A DNA stretch of 64,000 bases from Cupriavidus yeoncheonensis (GCF_905397275.1 NZ_CAJPUY010000009.1:62001-126000); one strand, 5' to 3'; positions 18,449 through 28,043 are shown, counted from the first letter of the stretch. Numbers and translations are program-made. Notes: generated from the sequence alone by a model not told the origin.

Positions 18449-19651
18449 ATGGATCTCAATTACTCGGCGTCCGACGACGCCTTCCGCGAGGAAGTGCGTA
18501 GCTGGCTGGAAGCCAATCTGCCGGCGGACATCCGCGGCAAGGTGCTCAACCATCGCCGGCCCAACCGCGACGACCTGGTGCGCTGGCACAAGATCCTGGC
18601 GGGCAAGGGCTGGTCGGCACCGCACTGGCCCGTGCAATACGGCGGCACCGGCTGGAACGCCACGCAGCGCCATATCTGGGATGAGGAAAACGCTCGCGTC
18701 GGCGCGCCCGGCGTGCTGCCTTTCGGCGTCGCCATGGTCGCGCCCGTGATCATGAAGTACGGCGACGAGCAGCAAAAGTCATACTACCTGCCGCGCATCC
18801 TGGACTGCACCGACTGGTGGTGCCAGGGCTACTCCGAGCCGGGCTCGGGCTCGGACCTGGCTTCGGTCAAGACCCGCGCCGAATTGACGATGGACGGCAA
18901 GCACTACATCGTCAATGGCCAGAAGACCTGGACCACGCTCGGCCAGCATGCCGACATGATCTTCTGCCTGGTCCGTACCGACCCGGAAGCCAAGAAGCAG
19001 GAGGGCATCTCGTTCCTGCTGATCGACATGAAGACGCCGGGCGTCACCGTGCGTCCGATCATCATGCTCGACGAGGAGCATGAGGTGAACGAAGTGTTCT
19101 TCGACAACGTCAAGGTGCCGGTGGAAAACCGCGTTGGCGAAGAAAACAAGGGCTGGACCTACGCCAAGTACCTGCTCGGCCACGAGCGCACCGGCATTGC
19201 CCGCGTCGGCAATTCCAAGCGCGAGCTGGGCTTCCTGAAGCGCGTCGCGCGCCAGCAGCAGAAGAACGGCAAGCCGCTGCTGGAAGATCCGGTGTTCGGC
19301 GCCAAGGTTGCCGCGCTGGAAATCGAGCTGATGGCGCTGGAGATCACCGTGCTGCGCGTGGTGTCGAGCGAAGCCGCGGGCAAGGGCCCTGGTCCGGAAG
19401 CTTCGATGCTGAAGATCAAGGGTACCGAGATCCAGCAACTGCTGACCGAGCTGATGGTGGAAGCGGTCGGCCCGTACGCCCAGCCGTTCGACCCTGCCTA
19501 CCTGGAGTGCGAGCATGAGCACGCGGTGACCGGCTACGACGACGCCGCGCCGCTGGCCGCCTACTACTTCAACTATCGCAAGACCTCCATCTACGGCGGG
19601 TCCAACGAAATCCAGCGCAACATCATCAGCCAGATGATCCTGGGGCTGTGA
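18449..19651 (+). CDS. Acyl-CoA dehydrogenase, PimC-like large subunit
   Basis: Flavoprotein oxidising an acyl-CoA to the enoyl-CoA. The protein is 400 aa with the three ACAD domains. FAD and substrate regions include CQGYSEPGSGSDLASVKTRA and NGQKTWTTLGQHADMIFCLV, and the C-terminal helix has SIYGGSNEIQRNII. In that motif Gly replaces the catalytic Glu of medium-chain enzymes (YEGT), so the base must lie elsewhere or in the partner. The frame is open back to 18365, but the ATG at 18449 after CTGGAGAC gives the normal start MDLNYSASDDAFREEV. It resembles the large subunit of pimeloyl-CoA dehydrogenase. Confidence 0.9.
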   Translation: MDLNYSASDDAFREEVRSWLEANLPADIRGKVLNHRRPNRDDLVRWHKILAGKGWSAPHWPVQYGGTGWNATQRHIWDEENARVGAPGVLPFGVAMVAPVIMKYGDEQQKSYYLPRILDCTDWWCQGYSEPGSGSDLASVKTRAELTMDGKHYIVNGQKTWTTLGQHADMIFCLVRTDPEAKKQEGISFLLIDMKTPGVTVRPIIMLDEEHEVNEVFFDNVKVPVENRVGEENKGWTYAKYLLGHERTGIARVGNSKRELGFLKRVARQQQKNGKPLLEDPVFGAKVAALEIELMALEITVLRVVSSEAAGKGPGPEASMLKIKGTEIQQLLTELMVEAVGPYAQPFDPAYLECEHEHAVTGYDDAAPLAAYYFNYRKTSIYGGSNEIQRNIISQMILGL

Positions 19652-19664
19652 GGAGACACGGAAC

Positions 19665-20783
19665 ATGAACTTCAATCTCAGCGACGAACAAAAGCAGCTG
19701 GCTGACGCCGTACGCCGTTTCATCGACAAGGATTACGACTTCGAGTCGCGCAAGAAGCGCTATGAGAGCGAGGCCGGCTATGGCGAGTCGGCCTGGGGCT
19801 CGCTGGTCGAACTCGGCCTGACCGCGCTGCCGGTGCCGGAAGAGCAGGGCGGCTTCGCCGGCAAGGCGCTGGACATGATGGTGGTGCAGCAGGAACTGGG
19901 CCGCGGCCTGATCGTCGAGCCGTACCTCGCGACCGTCGTCGGTGCCTATGCCCTGGGCCTGGCCGGTGGCCAGGAAGCGCTGCTGGAGCAAGTGGCCGGT
20001 GGCGAACTGAAGCTCGCCGTGGCCTTCAACGAGCCGCAGGCGCGCTATGAACTGAACAATGTGCGCGTGAGCGCGCGCGACGGCAAGCTCAACGGCCGCA
20101 AGACCGTGGTGCTGCATGGCGGCCAGGCCGACAAGCTGATCGTGTCGGCGCGCACCGGCGGCGCGGACGCCGATCGTGACGGCATCTCGCTGTTCCTGGT
20201 CGATGCCAGGGGTGCCGGCGTCAGCATCAAGGACTACCGCACCATCGACAACCTGCGCGCGGCCGATATCACGTTCCAGGACGCGCCGGCGCAACGGCTC
20301 GGCGAAGCCGGCAAGGCCTTCGAGCAGGTCGAGCAGGTCGCCGATTACGCAGCGGTGCTGCTGTGCGCCGAAGCCGTGGGCGTGATGGACACACTGAACG
20401 CCGCGACGCTTGAATATGCCAAGACGCGCCAGCAGTTCGGCGTGGTGATCGCGCGCTTCCAGGCGCTGCAGCACCGCATGGTCGAGATGTTCATCCAGGC
20501 CGAACAGTCGCGCTCGATCACGCTGCTGGCCGCGGCCCGTTTCGAAGAGGCGACGCCGGAAGAGCGCCGCCGCTACGTTTCCGCAGCCAAGGCCCGCGTC
20601 GGCCAGGCCGCGCGCTACGTCGGCCAGGAGGCGGTGCAGATCCACGGCGGCATGGGCGTGACCAACGAACTGCCGGCCGCGCACATGTTCAAGCGCCTGA
20701 CGCTCATCAACACCACGTTCGGTGACGTCGACCACCACCTGGGACGGTTCGCCGCCCAGGCGAGCTTCCAGCAAGCTGCCTGA
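19665..20783 (+). CDS. Acyl-CoA dehydrogenase, PimD-like small subunit
   Basis: Second ACAD-fold protein, 372 aa, starting 13 bases after the first after a GAGGAGAC site. The N-terminus MNFNLSDEQKQLADAVRRF resembles PimD. Its C-terminal half keeps the FAD-contact motif VQIHGGMGVTNELPAAHMFK. It lacks a YEGT-type catalytic motif at the end; the matching region reads LINTTFGDVDHHLGR. Tandem diverged ACAD genes often form alpha2-beta2 enzymes, so it probably pairs with the gene upstream. The substrate is unknown; dicarboxylyl-CoA or long or branched acyl-CoA are possible. Confidence 0.88.
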   Translation: MNFNLSDEQKQLADAVRRFIDKDYDFESRKKRYESEAGYGESAWGSLVELGLTALPVPEEQGGFAGKALDMMVVQQELGRGLIVEPYLATVVGAYALGLAGGQEALLEQVAGGELKLAVAFNEPQARYELNNVRVSARDGKLNGRKTVVLHGGQADKLIVSARTGGADADRDGISLFLVDARGAGVSIKDYRTIDNLRAADITFQDAPAQRLGEAGKAFEQVEQVADYAAVLLCAEAVGVMDTLNAATLEYAKTRQQFGVVIARFQALQHRMVEMFIQAEQSRSITLLAAARFEEATPEERRRYVSAAKARVGQAARYVGQEAVQIHGGMGVTNELPAAHMFKRLTLINTTFGDVDHHLGRFAAQASFQQAA

Positions 20784-20801
20784 TCCCGGCGATGCCAGCC
20801 G

Positions 20802-20834
20802 AAACCGCGCCGTAGTCCAGGCGCGGTTTTTTTC
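20802..20834 (+). terminator. Intrinsic terminator after the acyl-CoA dehydrogenase pair
   Basis: ACCGCGCC (20804-20811) pairs perfectly with GGCGCGGT (20820-20827) across an eight-base loop. A run of seven T including the stem end follows. The flanking A residues extend the stem. It ends the DUF1178-acd-acd transcript, so the MaoC genes behind it need their own promoter. Confidence 0.9.
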
Positions 20835-20942
20835 TTTGCGCGCAGTTAGGGGCGGGTTCGGCAAATACGGACGCACACCGTCACCCGCCATGCGATTATC
20901 GCGATGACCAGTCAACAGCCAGCGACAACGGAGACATGACCG

Positions 20943-21386
20943 ATGCTGTATTTCGAGGACTTTGCCGTCGGCAGCCGCCGCGAACTCGGCTCCTACCTCG
21001 TCACCGAGGAAGAGATCCTCGGCTTTGCCCGCCAGTATGACCCGCAGCCGTTCCATATCGACAAGGAGGCAGCCGCCAAGAGCATCTATGGCGGGCTGAT
21101 CTCCAGCGGCTGGATGACGTGCTCGATCATGATGCGGCTGCTGGTGCTGAGCACCACCGGCAAGTCGGCGAGCATGGGCTCGCCGGGCGTCGACGAGATC
21201 CGCTGGCTGAAACCGGTCCATGCCGGCGACACGCTGACTGTCGTGCTCAATGTGCTGGATTCCCGGCCGTCGCAATCCAAGCCGGATCGCGGCGTGGTCC
21301 ACACCCAGTGGGAAGCCACCAACCAGCGCGGCGAACTGGTCTGCACGGTCAAGGGCATGGGCATGTACGGCCGCCGCCCCGCCTGA
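20943..21386 (+). CDS. MaoC family enoyl-CoA hydratase
   Basis: Hot-dog fold protein of 147 aa, expected to hydrate trans-2-enoyl-CoA to the (R)-3-hydroxyacyl-CoA. The catalytic Asp and His are in YDPQPFHID (about residues 36-44), followed by [12 protein letters not shown]. It follows the acyl-CoA dehydrogenase pair and precedes a second MaoC gene by 37 bases. The ATG is preceded by GGAGACATGACC, whose GGAG is about 11 bases upstream. Substrate specificity cannot be read from the sequence. Confidence 0.9.
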   Translation: MLYFEDFAVGSRRELGSYLVTEEEILGFARQYDPQPFHIDKEAAAKSIYGGLISSGWMTCSIMMRLLVLSTTGKSASMGSPGVDEIRWLKPVHAGDTLTVVLNVLDSRPSQSKPDRGVVHTQWEATNQRGELVCTVKGMGMYGRRPA

Positions 21387-21423
21387 GATCCCCCTTAACT
21401 CAAACACCGAGGAGACAACCGAC

Positions 21424-21900
21424 ATGCGCACTATCGCATCGCTCGAAGAACTGGAAAGCCTGCAAGGACAGGAGGTCGCCGTCAGCGACTGGATGGAGAT
21501 CACTCAGGAACAGGTGAACCTGTTCGCCGAAGCGACCGGCGACCACCAGTGGATCCACGTCGACGTCGAGCGCGCCAAAAAGGAGTCGCCCTATGGCGGC
21601 CCGATCGCGCACGGCTTCCTGACGCTGTCGCTGGTGCCCAAGTTCATGCACAACGCGCTGCACATGCCGTCGAAGATCGGTGTGAACTACGGCCTGAACC
21701 GCGTGCGCTTCACCGCACCGGTGCCGGTGGGCAGCAAGCTGCGCGCGCGCATCAAGCTGCAGAAGGTCGAGCGGCTCGACCCGCTGCCCAAGTCGCCCGA
21801 ACTGGTGGGTGCCCAGTCGACCTGGGAAGTGACGATCGAACGCGAGGGCAGCGACCGTCCGGTGTGCGTGGCCGAGTCCATCAGCCGCCGCTACGGCTGA
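21424..21900 (+). CDS. MaoC family enoyl-CoA hydratase, second copy
   Basis: Hot-dog fold protein of 158 aa. The hydratase motif is AEATGDHQWIHVDVERAKKE, with catalytic Asp and His, followed by SPYGGPIAHGFLTLS. It is only distantly similar to the preceding MaoC gene, so this is not a recent duplication. The frame is open back to 21250 inside the upstream gene, but the ATG at 21424, after GAGGAGACAACC, gives the family start. It is probably cotranscribed with the first MaoC gene. Confidence 0.9.
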   Translation: MRTIASLEELESLQGQEVAVSDWMEITQEQVNLFAEATGDHQWIHVDVERAKKESPYGGPIAHGFLTLSLVPKFMHNALHMPSKIGVNYGLNRVRFTAPVPVGSKLRARIKLQKVERLDPLPKSPELVGAQSTWEVTIEREGSDRPVCVAESISRRYG

Positions 21901-22469
21901 GCCATTGTTGTTTTGTTGATACAGGAAGAAAAAAGCCGTCGACAGGCGGCTCCTTTCAATTCTTGACGGTAATGAGGACGCTGCAACACATTTACAGTGT
22001 CTTAAGCGACTCTTTTGAGAATTGTCCGCTTTTCTGAACAGTGTGTTCTGTGCTGTTGGGTTTACCCGTAATGCTGCATTGCGGTACAGTCGCGCCCACG
22101 ATGTTTTACGTGTTGCACATTCCGGCCGGAAACCGCGCTTGCCCACAAGGCAAGCTTGCCGGGAAGTGCAAAAACTTCGTGGTTCAACGCTACCCGGCCG
22201 CAGTATCGAGCCGGGACCGTTCGCGGTTTCGGCCATCAGGTGCCGCAGTGCCACCGCCTAAGGCGGGCCGCTCGCGCAGTCGTCAGTTGTCCTTCCGTGT
22301 TCATGGCGTTGTCAGGCCGCATGGTCATCCGGCGTTAAATCCGCCAGACCCCAACGCCAGCTAAGGACACGTCCTTCCGGTTTTCCCTCAGCCCAACGCC
22401 TCTTGCTTCCGGCATCAGGCGGTGAAGCCACGCTTTGCCCAAGCGCGGCCTAACCAAACCAGTCGTGAC
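21901..22469 (+). promoter_or_regulatory. Long leader region between maoC and cyoA
   Basis: These 569 bases hold no supported gene. A short inverted repeat AGCCG/CGGCT (21934-21938 with 21947-21951) may weakly terminate the maoC transcript. From about 21905 to 22080 the DNA is clearly richer in A and T than its surroundings, as expected for a promoter region. It contains the small palindrome GAACA-GTG-TGTTC at 22036-22048. A weak promoter pair, TTTACC (22061-22066) and TACAGT (22085-22090) with 18-base spacing, would leave a 5' leader of about 370 bases before cyoA. Confidence 0.35.
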
Positions 22470-23441
22470 ATGAAGAAACCCATACTGCCGCGGTGGACGC
22501 GGTCCCTGCCAAGCCTCGGCCTGCTCTTGCTGCTCGCCGGCTGCAACATGACGCTGCTCGACCCGAAGGGGCAGGTAGGCGTCGACATCAAAGGCATCAT
22601 CCTGATCGCCACCTGGCTCATGCTGCTGGTGGTCGTGCCGGTGATCGTCCTGACGCTGGTGTTCGCCTGGAAGTACCGCGCAAGCAATACCTCGGCACGC
22701 TATGAACCCGACTGGTCGCACTCGACTGCGATCGAAGTCGTGGTGTGGCTGATTCCCTGCCTGATCATCATCGCGCTGGGCATCATCACGTGGAAGTCCT
22801 CGCACGATCTGGATCCGTACAAGCCGCTGGAATCGAAGCAGAAGCCGATCACGGTCGAGGCGGTGGCGATGAACTGGAAGTGGCTGTTCATCTATCCGGA
22901 ACTGAAGATCGCGACGGTCAACCAGATCGCGTTCCCGGTGGGCACGCCGGTGAACTTCAAGATCACGTCCGATTCGATCATGAATTCGTTCTTCATCCCG
23001 CAACTGGGCAGCCAGGTTTACGCCATGGCCGGGATGGAGACCAAGCTGCACCTGATTGCCAACGAAGCCGGCACGTATGACGGCATGTCCGCCAACTACA
23101 GCGGCGGCGGTTTCTCGGGCATGAAGTTCAAGGCGACGGCCATGTCGAACTTCGAGTTCGACGCGTGGGTTGCCAGGGTGCGCGCCTCCGAACGTCAGCT
23201 CGCCAGCGCGGACTACAAGGTCCTGGCCAAGCCGAGCGAAGCGGAGCCGGTCGCCTACTACGGCAAGGTCGAAGACGGCCTGTTCACCGGCGTCCTGCAC
23301 CAGTACATGGGCAACGACGGCCACGCCATGGCCCGCGAAGGCTTTGATGGCGGCCCGATCTGCACGTCGCGTAACACGCTCGGCGAAGAGCGGGTGTCCA
23401 TGGCCACGCCGGCCAAACCGGCGCTGGGCGCGCAATCCTAG
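22470..23441 (+). CDS. cyoA: Cytochrome bo3 ubiquinol oxidase subunit II
   Basis: Lipoprotein subunit of the quinol oxidase in the cytoplasmic membrane. The protein is 323 aa. The signal sequence ends in LLLLAGC with the lipid-carrying Cys at residue 23, followed by two transmembrane helices and a cupredoxin domain. [19 protein letters not shown] and [13 protein letters not shown] segments match CyoA. The CuA cysteines of cytochrome c oxidases are missing, as expected for a quinol oxidase. A GTG at 22422 is in frame, but only the ATG at 22470 gives a normal lipoprotein signal. Confidence 0.95.
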   Translation: MKKPILPRWTRSLPSLGLLLLLAGCNMTLLDPKGQVGVDIKGIILIATWLMLLVVVPVIVLTLVFAWKYRASNTSARYEPDWSHSTAIEVVVWLIPCLIIIALGIITWKSSHDLDPYKPLESKQKPITVEAVAMNWKWLFIYPELKIATVNQIAFPVGTPVNFKITSDSIMNSFFIPQLGSQVYAMAGMETKLHLIANEAGTYDGMSANYSGGGFSGMKFKATAMSNFEFDAWVARVRASERQLASADYKVLAKPSEAEPVAYYGKVEDGLFTGVLHQYMGNDGHAMAREGFDGGPICTSRNTLGEERVSMATPAKPALGAQS

Positions 23442-23449
23442 GAGCAATG

Positions 23450-25423
23450 ATGTTTGGCAAATTGAGTTTGTCGGCGATTCCGTTTCATGAGCCGATCATC
23501 ATGGTCGTACTGGCCGGCGTCGCCATCGGCGGCGCTGCGCTGCTAGGCGCGATCACGTATTCCAAGAAGTGGGGCTACCTCTGGAATGAGTGGTTCACTT
23601 CGGTCGATCACAAGAAGATCGGCGTGATGTATTGCCTGGTCGCGCTGGTCATGCTGCTGCGCGGCTTTTCCGACGCGGTCATGATGCGCGCGCAACTGGC
23701 GCTCGCCACCAACGGTGCCCACGGCGTCCTGCCGCCGGAACACTACGACCAGATCTTCACCGCCCACGGCGTGATCATGATCTTCTTCGTGGCCATGCCG
23801 CTGATGACGGGTCTGATGAACCTCGTGGTGCCGCTGCAGATCGGCGCGCGCGACGTGGCCTTCCCGTTCCTGAACACGCTGTCGTTCTGGCTGTTCGTGT
23901 CGGGCGCCATGCTGGTGAACGTCTCGCTGGGCGTTGGCGAATTCGCCAAGACCGGCTGGCTCGCTTACCCGCCGCTGTCCGGCCTGGACTTCAGCCCTGG
24001 CGTAGGGGTGGACTACTACCTCTGGTCCTTGCAGATTTCAGGGTTGGGCACGCTGCTGACCGGCGTGAACTTCCTGGTGACGATCCTGAAGATGCGCGCC
24101 CCGGGCATGACCCTGATGCGCATGCCGGTGTTCACCTGGACCGCCCTGTGCACCAACGTGCTGATCGTGGCCGCCTTCCCGGTGCTGACCGTGTCGCTGG
24201 CACTGCTCGGCCTGGACCGCTACTTCGACATGCACTTCTTCACGAACGATGGCGGCGGCAATGCCATGATGTACGTGAACCTGATCTGGATCTGGGGCCA
24301 CCCCGAGGTGTACATCCTGATCCTGCCGGCGTTCGGTATCTTCTCTGAAGTCATCGCGACGTTCTCGGGCAAGAAGCTGTTCGGCTACAAGGGCATGGTG
24401 TACGCGACCGCGGCCATCATGGTGCTGTCGTTCATCGTGTGGCTGCACCACTTCTTCACGATGGGCTCGGGCGCGAACGTCAACGCGTTCTTCGGTATCA
24501 CGACCATGATCATCTCCATCCCGACCGGGGTGAAGATCTTCAACTGGCTGTTCACGATGTACCGCGGCCGCGTGCAGATGACCACGCCGGTACTGTGGAC
24601 GCTGGGCTTCATGATCACCTTCGTGATCGGTGGCATGACCGGTGTGCTGATGGCCGTTCCGGCAGCCGACTTCGTGCTGCACAACAGCCTGTTCCTGATC
24701 GCCCACTTCCACAACGTGATCATCGGCGGCGTGCTGTTCGGCTACCTGGCCGGCATCACCTACTGGTGGCCGAAGGCGTTCGGCTTCAAGCTGAATGAGC
24801 GTCTGGGCAAGTACGCCTTCTGGTGCTGGCTGGTGGGCTTCTACTTCGCCTTCATGCCGCTGTACGTGCTGGGCCTGATGGGCATGACCCGTCGCCTGAA
24901 CCACACCGACAACCCGGCCTGGACGCCGTGGCTGTACCTGGCCGTGGTGGGCGTGGTGTTCGTGGCGCTGGGCATCTTCTTCCAGGTGCTGCAGATCGTC
25001 GTGTCGATCCGCGACCGCAAGAAGCTGGCCGACGTGACCGGCGACCCGTGGGGTGGCCGCACGCTGGAATGGGCTACCTCGTCGCCGCCGCCGTTCTACA
25101 ACTTCGCGCACACCCCGGTGGTGCGTGACCTGGACGCGTTCGCCGACATGAAGGCCCGCGGCGAAACCATGCCGACCAGCGGCTACGAGCAGATCCACAT
25201 GCCGAAGAACACCGGCGCGGGCTTCTGGATGGGCCTGTACAGCCTGGTGCTTGGCTTTGCCCTGGTCTGGCACATCTGGTGGCTTGCCGCCGTTGGCCTG
25301 GTCGGCATGGTGGTGTCGTTCATCCGCCGCGCCAACGATGACCACATCGACTACTACGTGCCGGCCGCCGAGGTCGAGCAGATTGAAACGCGCCAACTGC
25401 AGCGCATTGCTTCGCAGGCCTGA
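23450..25423 (+). CDS. cyoB: Cytochrome bo3 ubiquinol oxidase subunit I
   Basis: Catalytic subunit with haem b, haem o3 and CuB, reducing O2 to water and pumping protons. The protein is 657 aa with about 15 helices. Metal ligands are His106 in AHGVIMIF, His284 in [11 protein letters not shown], the His pair in WLHHFFTMG and the two His in [11 protein letters not shown]. Two ATGs stand in tandem (23447, 23450). The AGGAG at 23440-23444 is better spaced for the second, which also gives the MFGKLSL start and E. coli residue numbers. The end overlaps cyoC as TGATG. Confidence 0.97.
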   Translation: MFGKLSLSAIPFHEPIIMVVLAGVAIGGAALLGAITYSKKWGYLWNEWFTSVDHKKIGVMYCLVALVMLLRGFSDAVMMRAQLALATNGAHGVLPPEHYDQIFTAHGVIMIFFVAMPLMTGLMNLVVPLQIGARDVAFPFLNTLSFWLFVSGAMLVNVSLGVGEFAKTGWLAYPPLSGLDFSPGVGVDYYLWSLQISGLGTLLTGVNFLVTILKMRAPGMTLMRMPVFTWTALCTNVLIVAAFPVLTVSLALLGLDRYFDMHFFTNDGGGNAMMYVNLIWIWGHPEVYILILPAFGIFSEVIATFSGKKLFGYKGMVYATAAIMVLSFIVWLHHFFTMGSGANVNAFFGITTMIISIPTGVKIFNWLFTMYRGRVQMTTPVLWTLGFMITFVIGGMTGVLMAVPAADFVLHNSLFLIAHFHNVIIGGVLFGYLAGITYWWPKAFGFKLNERLGKYAFWCWLVGFYFAFMPLYVLGLMGMTRRLNHTDNPAWTPWLYLAVVGVVFVALGIFFQVLQIVVSIRDRKKLADVTGDPWGGRTLEWATSSPPPFYNFAHTPVVRDLDAFADMKARGETMPTSGYEQIHMPKNTGAGFWMGLYSLVLGFALVWHIWWLAAVGLVGMVVSFIRRANDDHIDYYVPAAEVEQIETRQLQRIASQA

Positions 25424-26076
25424 TGACCATGTCGACAGAAGTCCTTGATCGCTTCGGGGCGGCGCAAGCCCCGGCTCATGCGCACTCGCACGACGAGACG
25501 CACGACCACGCGCACCACGACACCAGCGAGAACACCATCTTTGGTTTCTGGCTGTACCTGATGAGCGACTGCATCTTGTTCGCGTGCCTGTTCGCCGCGT
25601 TCGCCGTCCTGCGCGGCGAAGTGGCGGGCGGCCCGTCGGGCAAGGAGCTGTTCGAGCTCAACTACGTGCTCACCGAGACCTTCATCCTGCTGTTCTCGTC
25701 GATCACGTACGGCTTCGCGATGATCTCGCTGCAGAACCGCTCGAAGGTGCGGGTGCTGGTCTGGTTGGGCATCACCTTCCTGCTGGGCGCCGCGTTCATG
25801 TACATGGAAATCAATGAATTCCATCACCTGATCGCCGAAGGCGCCGGCCCGAGCCGCAGCGCGTTCCTGTCGTCGTTCTTCACGCTGGTGGGCACCCACG
25901 GCCTGCACGTTGCCAGCGGCATGGTGTGGATGCTGGTCCTGATGTGGCAAGTCAGCAAGAAGGGCCTGACCCCGGTGATGTCCAAGCGCCTGAACTGCCT
26001 CAGCCTGTTCTGGCACTTCCTGGACGTCGTCTGGATCGGCGTCTTCACCGTGGTCTACCTGATGGGGGCAATGTAA
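25423..26076 (+). CDS. cyoC: Cytochrome bo3 ubiquinol oxidase subunit III
   Basis: Membrane subunit stabilising subunit I. The protein is 217 aa with five transmembrane helices. [19 protein letters not shown] and [14 protein letters not shown] are typical of CyoC. The first 35 residues are rich in His ([15 protein letters not shown]), which is more than in E. coli. The start codon overlaps the cyoB stop; another ATG lies two codons later. cyoD begins directly after the stop. Confidence 0.96.
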   Translation: MTMSTEVLDRFGAAQAPAHAHSHDETHDHAHHDTSENTIFGFWLYLMSDCILFACLFAAFAVLRGEVAGGPSGKELFELNYVLTETFILLFSSITYGFAMISLQNRSKVRVLVWLGITFLLGAAFMYMEINEFHHLIAEGAGPSRSAFLSSFFTLVGTHGLHVASGMVWMLVLMWQVSKKGLTPVMSKRLNCLSLFWHFLDVVWIGVFTVVYLMGAM

Positions 26077-26427
26077 ATGGCACAGCAACACGCAGCGTCG
26101 GCCCACGCCGAGTCGCACGGCCACAGCAGCTTCAAATCCTATGTGATCGGCTTCGTGCTGGCGGTGATCCTGACCGTCATCCCGTTCAAGATCGTGATGG
26201 ACGGCACCATGGACCGTGGCACGACCCTCCTGATCATCCTCGGCATGGCCGCGGTGCAGGTCGTCGTGCACCTGAAGTACTTCCTGCATATGGATGGTTC
26301 GAAGCAGCAGCGCTGGAACGTGATGTCGTTCCTGTTCACGCTGCTGATCCTGTTCATCGTGCTGGCCGGCTCGCTCTGGATCATGCACAACATGAACGCG
26401 AACATGATGCCGTGGATGATGAAGTAA
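26077..26427 (+). CDS. cyoD: Cytochrome bo3 ubiquinol oxidase subunit IV
   Basis: Small membrane subunit of the bo3 oxidase, 116 aa with three helices. Conserved segments are SYVIGFVLAVILTVIPF, then VVVHLKYFLHMDGS. It starts on the base after the cyoC stop, so translation is coupled. No cyoE (haem O synthase) follows; the operon ends at the hairpin at 26446. Haem O must be made by a gene elsewhere. Confidence 0.95.
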   Translation: MAQQHAASAHAESHGHSSFKSYVIGFVLAVILTVIPFKIVMDGTMDRGTTLLIILGMAAVQVVVHLKYFLHMDGSKQQRWNVMSFLFTLLILFIVLAGSLWIMHNMNANMMPWMMK

Positions 26428-26445
26428 TCATCCTCCGGTGATCGC

Positions 26446-26475
26446 GGAACGGGGCCTTCGGGCCCCGTTCCTGTT
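26446..26475 (+). terminator. Intrinsic terminator after cyoD
   Basis: GGAACGGGGCC (26446-26456) pairs perfectly over 11 bases with GGCCCCGTTCC (26461-26471), closed by a stable TTCG tetraloop. A short T-rich tail (TGTTTG) follows. It ends the cyo operon 18 bases after the cyoD stop. Confidence 0.85.
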
Positions 26476-26618
26476 TGTGGCGGTGCCCCATGCACCGTGG
26501 CGCCGCAAAACTCCGCGGCGGTCTTTTCCCCTCAGCCCCCGGAATCCTGGAACCGGGCGCCCACCTGCACCCGATTGCGCCGTGCCCGATGACGGTGCGC
26601 AAGGGCCGCCCACGGCGC

Positions 26619-26635
26619 AGCACCAGCATGGTGCT
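26619..26635 (+). promoter_or_regulatory. NtrC enhancer site upstream of urtA
   Basis: AGCACCAGCATGGTGCT is a perfect palindrome with GCAC, seven bases, GTGC, the core of NtrC sites (consensus TGCAC-N7-GTGCA). Its centre at 26627 lies about 115 bases before the predicted sigma-54 transcription start, a usual enhancer distance. A second, poorer GCACC/GGTGC repeat (26735-26750) overlaps the start region. It fits activation of urea uptake under nitrogen limitation. Confidence 0.7.
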
Positions 26636-26715
26636 TTCGCGCGAAACCTCCCACGAATTGTCTGTTGCCGGGCGCCCGGCGGCGTCTGGCCGCGTGCCGG
26701 CAGCCGCGTGCCTCA

Positions 26716-26731
26716 TGGCACGCTAGTTGCA
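26716..26731 (+). promoter_or_regulatory. Sigma-54 (RpoN) promoter of urtA
   Basis: TGGCAC, five bases, TTGCA is an exact match to the -24/-12 consensus, with GG (26717-26718) and GC (26729-26730) separated by 10 bases. The transcription start should be near 26742, leaving a leader of about 45 bases before the urtA ATG at 26787. Together with the upstream NtrC-type site it predicts nitrogen control of urtABCDE. Confidence 0.8.
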
Positions 26732-26786
26732 GATGCACCACCCGGGGTGCGTTGAGTCCCGTAACCAAACGACAAAGGGAGCTGCA

Positions 26787-28043
26787 ATGAAACGACGTGA
26801 CATGCTGAAGCTGTCGGCGGTAGCCGCCGCGGCAATGATCGGCGCCAGCCCGCTGGCGATGGCCCAGTCCAAGGAGCCGATCAAGATCGGCATCCTGCAT
26901 TCGTTGTCCGGCACCATGGCCATTTCGGAAACGTCGCTCAAGGACGTGGCGCTGATGACCATCGACGAGATCAACAAGAGCGGCGGCGTGCTCGGCCGCA
27001 AGCTGGAGCCGGTGGTCGTGGATCCGGCTTCGAACTGGCCGCTGTTCGCCGAGAAGGCGCGCCAGCTGATCACCAAGGACAAGGTCGCGGTCACGTTCGG
27101 CTGCTGGACTTCGGTGTCGCGCAAGTCGGTGCTGCCGGTCTATGAAGAGCTGAACTCGCTGCTGTTCTACCCGGTGCAGTATGAGGGCGAGGAGATGTCC
27201 AAGAACGTCTTCTACACGGGCGCGGCCCCCAACCAGCAGGCCATTCCGGCGGTCGAGTACCTGATGAGCAAGGAAGGCGGCGGCGCCAAGCGTTTCTTCC
27301 TGCTGGGCACCGACTACGTGTACCCGCGCACCACCAACAAGATCCTGCGCGCGTTCCTGAAGAGCAAGGGCGTGGCGGACAAGGACATCGAAGAGGTCTA
27401 CACGCCGTTCGGCCACAGCGACTACCAGACCATCGTCGCCAACATCAAGAAGTTCTCGCAGGGCGGCAAGACGGCCGTGATCTCCACCATCAACGGCGAC
27501 TCCAACGTGCCGTTCTACAAGGAACTCGGCAATGCCGGCCTGAAGGCCAAGGACGTGCCGGTGGTGGCCTTCTCGGTGGGTGAGGAAGAACTGCGCGGCA
27601 TCGACACCAAGCCGCTGGTGGGCCACCTTGCCGCATGGAACTACTTCATGTCGGTCAAGAACCCCGAGAACGAGGCATTCAAGAAGCAGTGGGCGGCATG
27701 GGTCAAGGCCAACAACCTGCCCGGCGGCGACAAGCGCGTGACCAATGACCCGATGGAAGCCACCTATGTCGGCATCCATATGTGGGCGCAGGCCGTGAAG
27801 AAGGCCGGCACCACGGACCCCGACAAGGTGCGTGCCGCCATGTACGGCCAGACCTTCAAGGCGCCCGACGGCTTCACGCTGACCATGGGCGAGAACCACC
27901 ATCTCTACAAGCCGGTGATGATCGGCGAAGTGAAGGGCGATGGCCAGTTCTCCGTGGTGTGGAAGACGGCGAAGCCGATCCGCGCGCAGCCGTGGAGCCC
28001 GTTCATCGCCGGCAACGAAGGCAAGCCGGACAAGGTGATGTAA
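26787..28043 (+). CDS. urtA: Urea ABC transporter, substrate-binding protein
   Basis: Periplasmic urea-binding protein feeding the UrtBCDE importer. The protein is 418 aa. The N-terminus MKRRDMLKLSAVAAAAMIGA is a signal peptide with a twin-arginine-like motif, cleaved after AMA. KIGILHSLSGTMAISE, TFGCWTSVSRKSVLPV and FYPVQYEGEEMSKNVFYTGA are typical of UrtA and AmiC-like amide sensors. The open frame extends to 26727, but the ATG at 26787 after AAGGGAGCTGCA is well placed. A sigma-54 promoter lies 55 bases upstream. Confidence 0.95.
   Translation: MKRRDMLKLSAVAAAAMIGASPLAMAQSKEPIKIGILHSLSGTMAISETSLKDVALMTIDEINKSGGVLGRKLEPVVVDPASNWPLFAEKARQLITKDKVAVTFGCWTSVSRKSVLPVYEELNSLLFYPVQYEGEEMSKNVFYTGAAPNQQAIPAVEYLMSKEGGGAKRFFLLGTDYVYPRTTNKILRAFLKSKGVADKDIEEVYTPFGHSDYQTIVANIKKFSQGGKTAVISTINGDSNVPFYKELGNAGLKAKDVPVVAFSVGEEELRGIDTKPLVGHLAAWNYFMSVKNPENEAFKKQWAAWVKANNLPGGDKRVTNDPMEATYVGIHMWAQAVKKAGTTDPDKVRAAMYGQTFKAPDGFTLTMGENHHLYKPVMIGEVKGDGQFSVVWKTAKPIRAQPWSPFIAGNEGKPDKVM

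Noticed and set aside
26482..26496. GGTGC and GCACC pair near the cyoD terminator as a second NtrC site
   Set aside because: The arms are in the reverse order to the NtrC consensus (GCAC first, then GTGC), so it is only a small inverted repeat.
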